From Luteimonas abyssi (GTDB lineage: Bacteria; Pseudomonadota; Gammaproteobacteria; Xanthomonadales; Xanthomonadaceae): a stretch of DNA of 64,000 bases. Numbering within the stretch: position 1 is the stretch's first letter; every line of letters starts with the position of its first letter. Shown here piece by piece: positions 1-14,101 of this stretch. Below the pieces are notes generated by a model that was not told the origin of the DNA, did not search any database, and was given only the letters and a program-made list of their open reading frames with translations. The translations under genes were made by a program, and so were the position numbers. The stretch is taken from positions 2,691,924 through 2,755,923 of the forward strand of contig NZ_KQ759763.1 in the NCBI RefSeq assembly GCF_001482195.1. Direction: 5' to 3'.

Positions 1-273
1 CGCCTGCGCGCCATGCTGGCCGAGGCCGAGGCCGACCGGCGCGCCGCCGCGACCGCCGCTGCGCGCAAGCTGCAGGTCGGCAGCGGCGACCGCAGCCAGC
101 GCATCCGCACCTACAACTATCCGCAGGGCCGCATCACCGACCACCGTGTCGACGGCCTGACCCTGTACGACCTGCCCAACATCGTCGAAGGCGGGCTCGA
201 TGCGCTGATCGACCGGCTGACCCAGGAGCAGCAGGCCGACCTGCTGGCGCAGTTGGCCGACGCCGGCCGATGA
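1..273 (+). CDS. prfA: Peptide chain release factor 1, C-terminal fragment
   Basis: This is the 3' end of the gene; the reading frame is already open at the first base and only about 90 residues are present. The product ends translation at UAA and UAG codons in the ribosomal A site. The fragment carries the C-terminal RF1 signature, with [19 protein letters not shown] followed by a [17 protein letters not shown] helix, which lies after the GGQ domain in this family. The GGQ motif itself is outside the window. The enzyme that methylates the GGQ glutamine, PrmC, is also encoded in this window but about 25 kb away, not next to prfA as in enteric bacteria. Identity is secure from the terminal motif. 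Confidence 0.93.
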   Translation, partial: RLRAMLAEAEADRRAAATAAARKLQVGSGDRSQRIRTYNYPQGRITDHRVDGLTLYDLPNIVEGGLDALIDRLTQEQQADLLAQLADAGR

Positions 274-350
274 CGGCAGTTGCCGAACGGCCGGGGTGAC
301 AGACGGCGACGGGCACGCGAGCATGGAGCACCGCACCACGCATCTGTCCC

Positions 351-635
351 ATGCCCACCGCCATCCATCGCGCCGGTCCCGACGACATCGATCAGCTCGC
401 GGCGCTGTTCCATCGCTCTCGCGTCTTCTACGTCGTCGAGCCCGCGCATCGCCGCCGGGGTGTCGCACGCGCGCCGCTGCAGGCTGCTGCCGCCTTCGGT
501 CGCGATGCCGGCGCGCTCCGGCGCGCGCTGAAGACCACACCGGACAACTTCCCCGCGCAGGCCGTGTACCGGTCGGCGGGCTGGGAACCGTTCGACGGGA
601 CGCCCTGGTCCCGGTTGCCGCTGTCCCCGCCGTGA
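351..635 (+). pseudogene. GNAT-family N-acetyltransferase remnant with internal deletion
   Basis: The 94-codon frame begins with a typical GNAT N-terminus (IHRAGPDDIDQLAALFH) and ends with a typical GNAT C-terminus: PAHRRRGVARA, the acetyl-CoA loop, then LKTTPDN.PAQAVYRSAGW. About 55 to 60 residues that normally lie between them (helices 1-2 and strands 2-4) are missing, and the frame is kept across the junction near residue 27. GNAT proteins are usually about 145 to 155 residues, so this copy cannot make a normal fold and is probably non-functional. Its stop codon overlaps the GTG start of the following glycosyltransferase gene, so it may still act as a translated leader. The deletion is inferred from memory of the family, not from an alignment run here. 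Confidence 0.7.
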
Positions 636-2395
636 GCCCCGGCGCGCGCATCGATCCGCGACGTCAGGCGCGCCTGGCGGTCCAGCGCGCGCCGCAGGAC
701 GCGATGGCGTGGATCCTGCTCTCGGATGTGGAGCTCGATGCCGGCGATGCGCGCAACGGCGCGGGCGCCGCGCAGCAGGCATTGCGTCTGGCGCCTGGCC
801 ACCCGGAAGCACTCGCCCGTCTCGGACGCGGCCTGTGGATGCTCGGGCGGCACCCCGAGGCCACGCAAGCGCTGCGCGCCGCTGCCCGCAATGCACCCGG
901 CCATCCCGGCATCCAGGTCTGGCTGGGGCACGCGCTCGAGGACGCCGGCGAGGCCGAGGCCGCCAATGCCGCCTACGCAGAAGCTCATCGTCTGCTGCCT
1001 GCGCAGGCGCAGATCGCCGCCTATCTGCTGGCCTGGCGGCGCCGGCTGTGCGACTGGCGCGACCTCGACGCGCTGTCGCGACAGGTCCGCACGGCGGTGA
1101 CCGCCGGCGAGATGGCGATCGAACCGTTCGCGTTCCTGAGCGAGGACGCGTCGCCGGCCGAACAGCTCGCCTGCGCACGCCTGAAGGCGGCAACGGTGAC
1201 CGCCCGCATCCACCCGCTTCCGCCCGCAGACGCCGCACCGGTTCGCGACGATGATGCGCCGCTCCGCCTGGGTTTCCTGTCCAACGGCTTCGGCGCACAC
1301 CCCACCGGCCTGCTGACCGTCGCGTTCTTCGAAACGTTGCGGGCGCGCGGCGGTACCGACATCAAGCTGTTCGCGCTCACCCCTGACGACGGCAGCCCCA
1401 TCCGCAGCCGTCTGGCCGCCGCGGCGCACGCCCTGCACGCGGTCGGCGACCTGTCCCACCACGCACTCGCCGCACATCTGCGCGATGCCCGACTCGATGT
1501 CCTGTTCGATCTGCGCGGCTGGGGCGGCGGCGGGCGTCCGGAAGCGCTGGCGATGCGTCCCGCGCCGTTACAGGTGAACTGGCTCGCCTATCCCGGCACC
1601 AGCGGTGCGCCCTGGATCGACTACGTGCTGGCCGACACTGTCGCCCTGCCCGACACCCTGGCACCGCATTACAGCGAAGCGGTCGCGTGGCTGCCGCGGT
1701 GCTTCCAGCCCACCGACACCCGGCGCGACATCCCGCCGACACCGGAGCGCACCGCTTGCGGACTGCCTGCGACGGGTGTCGTGTTCTGCTGCTTCAACAA
1801 CAGCTACAAACTCAACCCGGCCACGTTCTCGCGCCTGTCGCGCGTGCTCGCCGGCGTGCCCGGCAGCGTGCTGTGGCTGCTCTCAGGCCCGGGCGAGGCG
1901 GACGCCCGGCTGCGCCTGGCCGCGCAGGCACGGGGAATCGCGCCCGAGCGCCTCGTGTTCATGCCCAAGCAGCCACACGCGACCTATCTCGCCCGGCTGC
2001 GTCTGGCCGACCTGTTCCTCGACTGCAATCCCTACAACGCCCACACCACCGCGTCCGATGCGCTCTGGGCAGGCTGTCCCGTCCTGACCCGTCCTGGTGC
2101 CACCTTCGCCTCGCGCGTCGCCGCCAGCCTGGTCCACCATCTGGGCCTCCCCGAGCTGGCGGTGGACGACGACGAGGTCTTCGTCGCCACCGCCGTGGCA
2201 CTGGGCAACGATCCCGTGCGGCTGCGCGCCCTGCGCGAGCGGGTCACGACCGCTCGCGACCGCGGCCCCCTTTTCGACACCGCCGCCTTCGCGGACGATT
2301 TCCTGCATCTGGTCGGCCGCATGGTCGCCCGTCACCGGCGGGGCGATGCGCCGGCTGCGCTGGCGACCGAACACGCATCCGCACCCACCCGCTGA
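632..2395 (+). CDS. TPR-containing GT41 glycosyltransferase (bacterial O-GlcNAc transferase homologue)
   Basis: About 587 residues. The first 200 or so are TPR-like helices (repeated A..AL.LAPGHPEALARLG patterns), followed by a two-lobed GT41/SPINDLY catalytic region. The family moves GlcNAc from UDP-GlcNAc to Ser/Thr of proteins. Expected catalytic elements are visible: FLSNGFGAHPTGLL with His223, CCFNNSYKLNP with Lys393, and CNPYNAHTTASDALWAGCP for nucleotide binding. With the GTG start chosen here these residues fall five positions after the His218 and Lys388 I recall for the Xanthomonas campestris enzyme, which supports this start over the upstream one that would read through the GNAT remnant. 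The start overlaps the previous stop as GTGA. Cytoplasmic; natural bacterial substrates are not known. Confidence 0.85.
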   Translation: MSPGARIDPRRQARLAVQRAPQDAMAWILLSDVELDAGDARNGAGAAQQALRLAPGHPEALARLGRGLWMLGRHPEATQALRAAARNAPGHPGIQVWLGHALEDAGEAEAANAAYAEAHRLLPAQAQIAAYLLAWRRRLCDWRDLDALSRQVRTAVTAGEMAIEPFAFLSEDASPAEQLACARLKAATVTARIHPLPPADAAPVRDDDAPLRLGFLSNGFGAHPTGLLTVAFFETLRARGGTDIKLFALTPDDGSPIRSRLAAAAHALHAVGDLSHHALAAHLRDARLDVLFDLRGWGGGGRPEALAMRPAPLQVNWLAYPGTSGAPWIDYVLADTVALPDTLAPHYSEAVAWLPRCFQPTDTRRDIPPTPERTACGLPATGVVFCCFNNSYKLNPATFSRLSRVLAGVPGSVLWLLSGPGEADARLRLAAQARGIAPERLVFMPKQPHATYLARLRLADLFLDCNPYNAHTTASDALWAGCPVLTRPGATFASRVAASLVHHLGLPELAVDDDEVFVATAVALGNDPVRLRALRERVTTARDRGPLFDTAAFADDFLHLVGRMVARHRRGDAPAALATEHASAPTR

Positions 2396-2539
2396 GCTCG
2401 AGGCGCCGCAGGTCACGACCGCGACCGGCATCGCGCCGGGCGGCGAACCGCACGTGCCCGATTCGCCCGCCCGCAAACCGCACGCGGCGACGCACATCCG
2501 GGTCTATCGCCCGCGGGCCGCCCCCGCTAACCTGCTGCC

Positions 2540-3058
2540 ATGACTGCACAACGCGATTTCATCCCGCTCTCGATCGCCGTCCTGACCGTGTCCGACAGCC
2601 GCACCCTCGCCGAGGACAGTTCCGGCGACTACCTGGTCGAATCCCTGACCGCCGCCGGACACCACCTGGCGGACCGGGCCCTGCTCCCCGACGATCGCTA
2701 CCGCCTGCGCGCGGCGGTCTCGCAGTGGATCGCCGACGACGCCGTCGACGGCATCCTGGTCACCGGCGGCACCGGTTTCACCGGCCGCGACTCCACGCCC
2801 GAAGCGCTGCGCCCGCTGCTGGACAAGGAGATGTCCGGTTTCGGCGAACTGTTCCGCGCGATCAGCTTCGACGAGATCGGCACCTCGTCGCTGCAGTCGC
2901 GCGCCTTCGCCGGCCTGGCCAACGCCACCTTCCTGTTCTGTCTGCCGGGCTCCACCTCCGCCTGCCGCACCGGCTGGGAGAAGATCGTGCGCGACCAGCT
3001 CGATGCCCGCACGCGGCCGTGCAACCTCGCCACCCTGCGCCCACGCCTGCGTGAGTAA
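2540..3058 (+). CDS. moaB: Molybdenum cofactor biosynthesis protein MoaB
   Basis: 172 residues, the usual size for MoaB/MogA. The protein belongs to the family that binds molybdopterin and prepares it by adenylylation for molybdenum insertion; the MoaB branch is often less well defined than MogA. Visible family motifs are [10 protein letters not shown] near the N-terminus, [17 protein letters not shown] in the middle (the GGTG loop binding the pterin phosphate) and [16 protein letters not shown] near the end. It sits 144 bp after the glycosyltransferase and 3 bp before ppk2, so moaB and ppk2 are probably cotranscribed. No other molybdopterin gene is in the window. Confidence 0.93.
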   Translation: MTAQRDFIPLSIAVLTVSDSRTLAEDSSGDYLVESLTAAGHHLADRALLPDDRYRLRAAVSQWIADDAVDGILVTGGTGFTGRDSTPEALRPLLDKEMSGFGELFRAISFDEIGTSSLQSRAFAGLANATFLFCLPGSTSACRTGWEKIVRDQLDARTRPCNLATLRPRLRE

Positions 3059-3061
3059 GTC

Positions 3062-3853
3062 ATGTCGAAACGCGCCCCACGGATGAAGCGCAAGGACTAC
3101 GAGGCCGCCCTGGCCCCGATGCAGACGCGGCTCGCCGACGCCGCACGCTGGCTGCAGGCCAGCGGCCGCAGGTTGGTGGTGGTGTTCGAAGGCCGCGACA
3201 CCGCCGGCAAGGGCGGTGCGATCGGCGCGATCTCGCGGCACATCAATCCACGCCAGTGCCACATCGTCGCGCTGCCCAAGCCGAGCGACCGCGAAACAGG
3301 CCAGTGGTACTTCCAGCGCTACATATCGCACCTGCCGGCAGCGGGCGAGATCGCCCTGTTCGACCGCAGCTGGTACAACCGCGCCGGCGTCGAGCGCGTG
3401 ATGGGCTTCGCCAGCGCATCCGAAGTGCAGCAGTTCCTCGCCCAGGCCCCCACGTTCGAGCAACTGCTGGTCGACGACGGCATCCTGCTGTTCAAGTACT
3501 GGCTGTGCTGCGATCAGGCCCAGCAGGAAAAGCGCCTCGCCGAACGCCTGGACGATCCGCTCAAACGCTGGAAACTGTCGCCGATGGACCTCGCCTCGCG
3601 CGAACGCTACGACGCCTACACGCAGGCCCGCGAGGCCATGCTCGCCGCGACCCACACCGCCCACGCGCCGTGGACCCTGGTGGACTTCAACGATCAGCGT
3701 CGCGGCCGGCTGACGTTGATCCGCGATCTGCTCGACCGCCTGCCCGATACCCACATCGATGCGCCCGCGCTGGCGTACCCGTCGCTGGATGGCCCGCCGA
3801 GAAAGGAACGGTACGGCGTCCTGAAGCCCTTATCGCCCTTCAGGGTCGATTGA
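3062..3853 (+). CDS. ppk2: Polyphosphate kinase 2 family protein
   Basis: 263 residues, matching one-domain PPK2 enzymes. These transfer phosphate between inorganic polyphosphate and nucleoside mono- or diphosphates in the cytoplasm. The Walker A is clear ([17 protein letters not shown]), as is the lid and Walker B region ([19 protein letters not shown]), and the PPK2 tail [23 protein letters not shown] is present. The sequence alone does not tell which nucleotide is preferred. It follows moaB with a 3 bp gap and precedes a small secreted-protein gene by 4 bp, so the three could share a transcript. Confidence 0.93.
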   Translation: MSKRAPRMKRKDYEAALAPMQTRLADAARWLQASGRRLVVVFEGRDTAGKGGAIGAISRHINPRQCHIVALPKPSDRETGQWYFQRYISHLPAAGEIALFDRSWYNRAGVERVMGFASASEVQQFLAQAPTFEQLLVDDGILLFKYWLCCDQAQQEKRLAERLDDPLKRWKLSPMDLASRERYDAYTQAREAMLAATHTAHAPWTLVDFNDQRRGRLTLIRDLLDRLPDTHIDAPALAYPSLDGPPRKERYGVLKPLSPFRVD

Positions 3854-3857
3854 CGTC

Positions 3858-4400
3858 GTGCGCCGTCAAGGACAGCGCCGCCTGATCGCATGGATGCTGT
3901 CCGGGCTCCTCGCCCCGGCGGCCTGGGCCCAGACTGCGGATGAGTTGGCGCCATCGCACACCGCATCCGCAGGCACGCCATCGCCGGATCAGGACCGGGA
4001 CCGGGACCAGGGCGCGATCGCCGAACTCGACACGATCCAGGTCGTTGGCCAGCGCCCGCCGGACCCGTTCGCGTTCCGTAATCCGGTCGATGTCGGGGAC
4101 ACTGTCTTCAGCCGCAGCTGGCGCGAACCGCCCAGCCTCCATGCGATCGGCATGCAGGGCGGCCTGGTCCAGTTGGCCGTCGGCTACGCGTTGCTGCAAG
4201 GCGCCAAAGCGGTCCAACGCCTGCCGGGCTGGACACCCCAGGTCGAGGCGGCCAGCGCACGTCCGCCACCGCTGGATCCGGATCAACTTGCGCGATCGGC
4301 CCGCTTGCTGGACGAGGCCTCCGGCACCCCACCGACCGCACACGACGCAACCGGCAGCGCTGGAAGCTCAACGAATCGAGAAGCCCTGCTCGTCGATTGA
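3858..4400 (+). CDS. Small secreted protein of unknown function with a TonB-box-like motif
   Basis: 180 residues starting at GTG. The first 24 form a signal peptide (Arg-rich start, LIAWMLSGLLAPA core, AWA cleavage site), so the product is exported. After an Asp/Arg-rich stretch there is LDTIQVVGQRPPDPF, which looks like the TonB box and linker found just after the signal peptide of TonB-dependent receptors in Xanthomonadaceae, yet no plug or barrel follows. The remainder has no domain I recognise. Its 3' end overlaps the end of the convergent acylphosphatase gene by 33 bp. A role is not assigned; the motif match is by eye. Confidence 0.6.
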   Translation: MRRQGQRRLIAWMLSGLLAPAAWAQTADELAPSHTASAGTPSPDQDRDRDQGAIAELDTIQVVGQRPPDPFAFRNPVDVGDTVFSRSWREPPSLHAIGMQGGLVQLAVGYALLQGAKAVQRLPGWTPQVEAASARPPPLDPDQLARSARLLDEASGTPPTAHDATGSAGSSTNREALLVD

Positions 4401-4646
4401 CGCCGGCGGCACGTCCTCGCGGATCACGGCGTCCACCCGTGCCTTCGGCGGCCCATGCCGCAACCAGGCCGCGAGCGCCGCGACAGCTTCGGGATCGCCG
4501 ACGGCACGGACCTCGACCCGGCCGTCGTCGAGATTGATGGCGGTTCCCTGCAGCGCCAGCCGCTGCGCCTGCTCGCGCGTCGACGCACGGAAGAACACGC
4601 CCTGCACCCGGCCGCTCACCAGGAAACGCGCCGCCACGCGGCTCAT
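4368..4646 (-). CDS. acyP: Acylphosphatase
   Basis: 92 residues, the normal length for this small enzyme, which hydrolyses the carboxyl-phosphate bond of acylphosphates in the cytoplasm. The signature FLVSGRVQGVFFRAST holds the phosphate-binding loop and the catalytic Arg, and NLDDGRVEV supplies the conserved Asn region (with a D in the usual GRVEV context). It is the last gene of a minus-strand operon: its ATG overlaps the stop of the thioredoxin-like lipoprotein gene as ATGA, so translation is probably coupled. The 3' end runs into the convergent secreted-protein gene. Confidence 0.92.
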   Translation of the reverse strand: MSRVAARFLVSGRVQGVFFRASTREQAQRLALQGTAINLDDGRVEVRAVGDPEAVAALAAWLRHGPPKARVDAVIREDVPPASIDEQGFSIR

Positions 4647-5238
4647 GCAGCGGGCGATGTCGGTACCGCCGGCCCACCCGCCGCGGCGATGTCGCGCTCG
4701 ATGTCCTCCGCGGTGATCGGGCCGAGATAGCGCTGGACCACGGCACCTTCCGGATCGATCAGATAGGTCATCGGCAGCCCCCGCGGCGTCTCGAAATCCT
4801 CCGGCGGCGAGAACACGTCGACGATCGCGATCGGATACAGCACCGGATGCTTGTCCAGGAACGCGCGCATCGCATCCGGCTCGATGTCCTCGTACGCCAG
4901 TCCGATCACTTCGATGTGCTCGCGCATCGCCCCCAGCGCCGACAGCTCGGGCATCTCCTTGAGGCACGGCGCACACCAGGTGGCCCAGAAGTTCACCACC
5001 ACCCATTGGCCGCGCCGGTCGGCGAGATCGTAGGTGTCGCCGTCGAGCGTCGTGACCTGCAACCGCGGGTGACGCACGCGCGCCGCATCGTCGCCGTCGG
5101 CATCGGGCACCGCCGCATCCGGCGCCTGTTCGATCGGCGTCGGCAGCGGCGCCTCGGCCTCCGGTGCGGGCGCGCGCTGACAGGCGGCCAGCAGCGCGAG
5201 CATGGCGAGGGGAGCGAGACGGGGCAGCAGTCGGTTCA

Positions 5239-5239
<1 letters not shown>
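4643..5239 (-). CDS. TlpA/ResA-family thioredoxin-like lipoprotein
   Basis: 198 residues. The start MNRLLPRLAPLAMLALLAACQ is a lipoprotein signal with a lipobox (LAAC), so the mature protein is anchored by its Cys and faces the periplasm. After a Pro/Ala/Asp-rich linker comes a thioredoxin fold with WVVVNFWATWCAPCLKEMPEL, giving the WCAPC redox site, and a later cis-Pro region GLPMTYLIDPEG. Such proteins reduce or resolve disulfides in the envelope, for example during cytochrome c maturation. The start codon overlaps the yihY stop by one base and the stop overlaps acyP, so all three genes form one operon. The exact partner is unknown. Confidence 0.88.
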
Positions 5240-7563
<2,324 letters not shown>

Positions 7564-7567
<4 letters not shown>

Positions 7568-8283
7568 CGGGGCCCGCGTTCGGGTGGGTCGCGGCATGGC
7601 TCGTCTGGGCGGCCTTCTCGTCGCATGGCCATGCCGCGGCTGCCGACATCAACCCGGCCATGGGCTGCGGACAGATGGAAGAGATCGCCAACCGCGACGG
7701 CTCCCGGCTACGTCTGCATGTGACCTGCGGCCCGTCTGGGGAGATCCGCACACGGGTGACCCGTGCCGCCCCCGGCGACGACGCGTTCCACCTCGTGCTC
7801 GACGATCCACAGGCCGAGTCGGACAGCGCCGGGACGCTGGTTCGCCGGGTCGCCTTCACCGACGTCGACGAGGACGGGTTTCACGACGTGGAGGTCATCG
7901 GCACCTGCGGGGCCGGCCCCAATTGTCTGGCCACGATCTACCGGCTGGAGCCGTCCTCGGGGCGCTTCTATACATTCTTTTCCGGCGGCTACGCCGACCT
8001 CTGGATCATGGACGGCCACGTTGTGGAAGCGGGCCGCGCCAGCTGCTGCGCCTGGGAGTACCACGCCTGGCCCATCCAGCCGGGCCCGCCGCTGCGCGTA
8101 TCCGACAGGATGGCGTTTCGCGCGGTCGTGAGCGTGGACGGGGAGCACGACGGTGTCGATTGCCGCTTCCTGCAGCGCATGCCCGACGGCGAGGAGGCCC
8201 TGATGTTGCCGCCCGACGACGCGTGGCTGAAAATCTGCGAACACTACGGCGACGCCTATCGTCTCGCCGATCCGGGCGCCTGA
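7564..8283 (+). CDS. Secreted protein of unknown function with an EF-hand-like Asp loop
   Basis: 239 residues. An N-terminal hydrophobic stretch (FGWVAAWLVWAAF) followed by an Ala-rich segment looks like a signal peptide, so the product is likely periplasmic or secreted. The middle contains FTDVDEDGFHDVEVIG, a DxDxDG loop of the kind that binds calcium in FG-GAP/VCBS-like and dockerin-like repeats. Six to eight cysteines, including a CC pair in ASCCAWEYH, suggest disulfides. I do not recognise the family beyond that. It overlaps the DUF2069 stop by four bases and is the last gene of the wrbA group. Confidence 0.7.
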
Positions 8284-8328
8284 CACCTCGCCCCTCTTTT
8301 CTCTCGACTGCGACGGGACACGCCCCTG

Positions 8329-8817
8329 ATGGAAGAACTGCTGATCGTCACCACCGGTGGCACCATCGACAAGGTCTACTTCGACGACAAGTCGGACTTC
8401 CAGGTCGGAGAACCGCAGATCGGTCGCATCCTCGAAGAACTCGGCGTCGCGTTCCGGTTCCGGGTGATCCCCATCCTGCGCAAGGATTCGCTGCACATCA
8501 CCGACGAGGACCGCGACCTGATGCGCGCGACCATCGCCGCCCAGTCCACCCGCCACGTGCTGATCACCCACGGCACCGACTCGATGGTGGCCACCGCGCA
8601 TGCGCTGACCGCCCTCTCCGGCAAGACCATCGTGCTCACCGGCGCCCTGAACCCGGCGCGTTTCCGCGGGTCGGACGCGGAGTTCAATATCGGCACCGCC
8701 GTCGGTGCTGTGCAGTCGCAGCCGCCGGGCGTGTACATCGCCATGAACGGACGGATCTGGGATCCGGCCAAGGTCCGCAAGAACGTCGAGGCGAACCGCT
8801 TCGAGTCCGCCGGCTGA
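8329..8817 (+). CDS. Single-domain asparaginase-like protein
   Basis: 162 residues, equal to the N-terminal domain of bacterial L-asparaginases (which are about 330). The catalytic Thr motif TTGGTIDKVYFD and the second site THGTDSMV are both intact, and LTGALNPARFRGSDAEFNIGTAVGAVQ matches the core. Short stand-alone forms are known in gammaproteobacteria and may not be classical asparaginases, because the C-terminal domain that helps build the active site at the dimer interface is absent. It is not a recent truncation: no trace of a second domain follows, and the next gene ends four bases away on the other strand. Confidence 0.85.
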   Translation: MEELLIVTTGGTIDKVYFDDKSDFQVGEPQIGRILEELGVAFRFRVIPILRKDSLHITDEDRDLMRATIAAQSTRHVLITHGTDSMVATAHALTALSGKTIVLTGALNPARFRGSDAEFNIGTAVGAVQSQPPGVYIAMNGRIWDPAKVRKNVEANRFESAG

Positions 8818-8821
8818 GGAT

Positions 8822-9268
8822 TCAGTCGCCCCGCACCGGCCCGGACACACCGGGCGCGGCGGGCATGTGCTGCATCATCGCGTCGGGCTCGGCGTACTCC
8901 ACGTCGGGGTCGGACACGAACGCGGCGAGCAACCGCTGCGCACGCTCGCGATCGAGCGGACGGTCGGCCACCACCAGATCGGCACCGACGCCGAGCCGGC
9001 GCTCCCAGCGCACGGTGACGTCGCCGTCCAGGCCCGCACGGTCCAGGGTCGAGGCCAGGCGTCCGGCCAGGACGTCGCGGGTCTCGCGCGGCTCGCTGCC
9101 GGCGCGATACTTGACGATGAAACGCTGCCAGGGACCGGCTCCGTACAGCACGGCGGTCGGGGACGGATCGGACATGTGGACCTCTCCAGCGGAGGCCAGG
9201 CCCACACCGCCCGGCAGAAACACCAGCAGGCAGGCGGTGGTGGCGCATCGAATGCGGATCCAGCGCAC
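8822..9268 (-). CDS. Stand-alone peptidase inhibitor I9 / subtilisin propeptide-like secreted protein
   Basis: 148 residues from the GTG at VRWIRIRCATT, chosen because it follows a GGGAG ribosome binding site and begins a good signal peptide (core CLLVFLPGGVGLA, cleavage after ASA). The mature part is a single I9-type propeptide domain and nothing else. It matches the prodomain of the subtilisin encoded 4.4 kb upstream on the same strand: RFIVKY near the start, RR.G.GAD in the middle and DP.VEY.EPD near the end. Propeptides of this family act as folding chaperones and tight inhibitors of their protease. A free copy could regulate one of the neighbouring proteases in trans, or be the relic of a lost protease. 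No catalytic domain follows the stop. Confidence 0.72.
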   Translation of the reverse strand: MRWIRIRCATTACLLVFLPGGVGLASAGEVHMSDPSPTAVLYGAGPWQRFIVKYRAGSEPRETRDVLAGRLASTLDRAGLDGDVTVRWERRLGVGADLVVADRPLDRERAQRLLAAFVSDPDVEYAEPDAMMQHMPAAPGVSGPVRGD

Positions 9269-9749
9269 GATGCGCTCCCATGTGGCCCGGGAGTCCCTTG
9301 ATACGCCGGTCGCACCGGCGAGGCAAGCCGCGCCTTTCGGCGCCCACTGGTCGGCAACGGCGCGCATCACCTTTCCCGCGACATGGAGTCGGCTGCAGAG
9401 GCGCGGTGGATCGGAACGCATGCCGCCGCTTCGCCCGCGCCGGGTCTCCGAAGACGATCGCCGCGGCCGACGACGCCGGGACGGGCCGGGATGACCGGCG
9501 ATGTCGTGCAGGACCTCCGTCGACCTGACGAAGCGTTCGCCTCGATCCGGGGCGCAATCGCGCGCGATATCCGCGCGGCCTACTGCCGGCTGCACTGCCC
9601 GGCCGGACCGTCGGACATGCTCCAGCACAGGCACGGGGCCGTGTCGGGCTCGGCCGACGGCACCTCGCCGCGGGCCGGCCGCGCGCATACGATCCGGATC
9701 CGATGCTCCATGCGGCCTCCGGCACCGAAGTGCCGGAGGCCAGTGCGGA
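9269..9749. other. Intergenic stretch without a convincing gene
   Basis: About 480 bases between the propeptide gene and the lysyl endopeptidase gene. Several frames are open on both strands, but they are rich in Arg/Pro/Ala, conflict with each other and lack a good start. The clear features are the ribosome binding site of the propeptide gene at one end and the hairpin just after the endopeptidase stop at the other. Confidence 0.5.
9714..9741 (-). terminator. Perfect hairpin with UUCG loop after the lysyl endopeptidase gene
   Basis: A 12-bp perfect inverted repeat (GGCCTCCGGCAC paired with its complement) separated by four bases. On the minus strand the loop reads TTCG closed by a C-G pair, the very stable UUCG tetraloop. 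It begins 8 bases after the endopeptidase stop codon. There is no T-run after it, so it may stabilise the mRNA end or assist termination rather than be a full intrinsic terminator. Confidence 0.65.
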
Positions 9750-13627
<3,878 letters not shown>

Positions 13628-14101
13628 TGAAATCCTCCAGGTGGTGATGGGGCTCAGCCCCGCTTCCTGCGATTCCCGGTCGTCGATGTCCTCGACCGAT
13701 CCGGCCACCCGTCCCCTGACGTTGATGGCCGCAAACTGACGCTAAGCGACCATTCAACATGAATGCAACACAACGAGAATGATTATCGAGAGATATCTGT
13801 GTCGGCCATCACCTATTCCCGGACGACATCTCCAGTTGGCGACATGGGTCACAGAAGCCGGCGAACACGATCGAGCGATCCGGACGCCTGCCCGCGGGCC
13901 GTACGCCCCGGCAACGATCGGAAAGGAGATCTCGGGATGCGTGCATGCGTCAGGGCCGACGCCCATGGACGCGCCGCCTCGGCAGGCCCCGCGGCGTCCT
14001 GCGGACGGGCGTGCCCAGGGCGTGGCATGCGATGACGCTGCGCCCACCGTCGAGGCGAGCGGCCGATGTCCGCGGACGGACGGGGCCCGCGAAAGCCGCG
14101 G
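13628..14101. other. Intergenic region between the subtilisin gene and sufT
   Basis: About 470 bases. The half next to the subtilisin gene is less GC-rich and should hold its promoter, though no convincing -35/-10 pair stands out. It carries one Fur-like half-palindrome. The other half is very GC-rich. A 32-codon frame begins at 13937 behind a strong GGAG site, but its Ala/Arg/Cys-rich product looks like chance coding. No larger gene is supported. Confidence 0.5.
13775..13787 (-). promoter_or_regulatory. Possible Fur-like operator upstream of the subtilisin gene
   Basis: On the minus strand GATAATCATTCTC matches the 13-base right part of the classical Fur box (GATAATCATTATC) at 12 of 13 positions, in a GC-rich genome where such AT-rich runs are rare. 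The left part of the 19-base consensus is poorly kept. It lies about 150 bp before the subtilisin start. Iron control of the protease is only a suggestion. Confidence 0.35.

Noticed and set aside
296..631. Extending the GT41 protein upstream to a start at 296
   Set aside because: The added residues are Arg/Ala/Pro-rich and overlap the GNAT remnant in another frame; the GTG at 632 gives correct numbering for the active site.
8329..8817. Asparaginase gene as a frameshifted or truncated pseudogene
   Set aside because: Single-domain forms of this length are a known subgroup; both catalytic motifs are intact and the frame ends cleanly.
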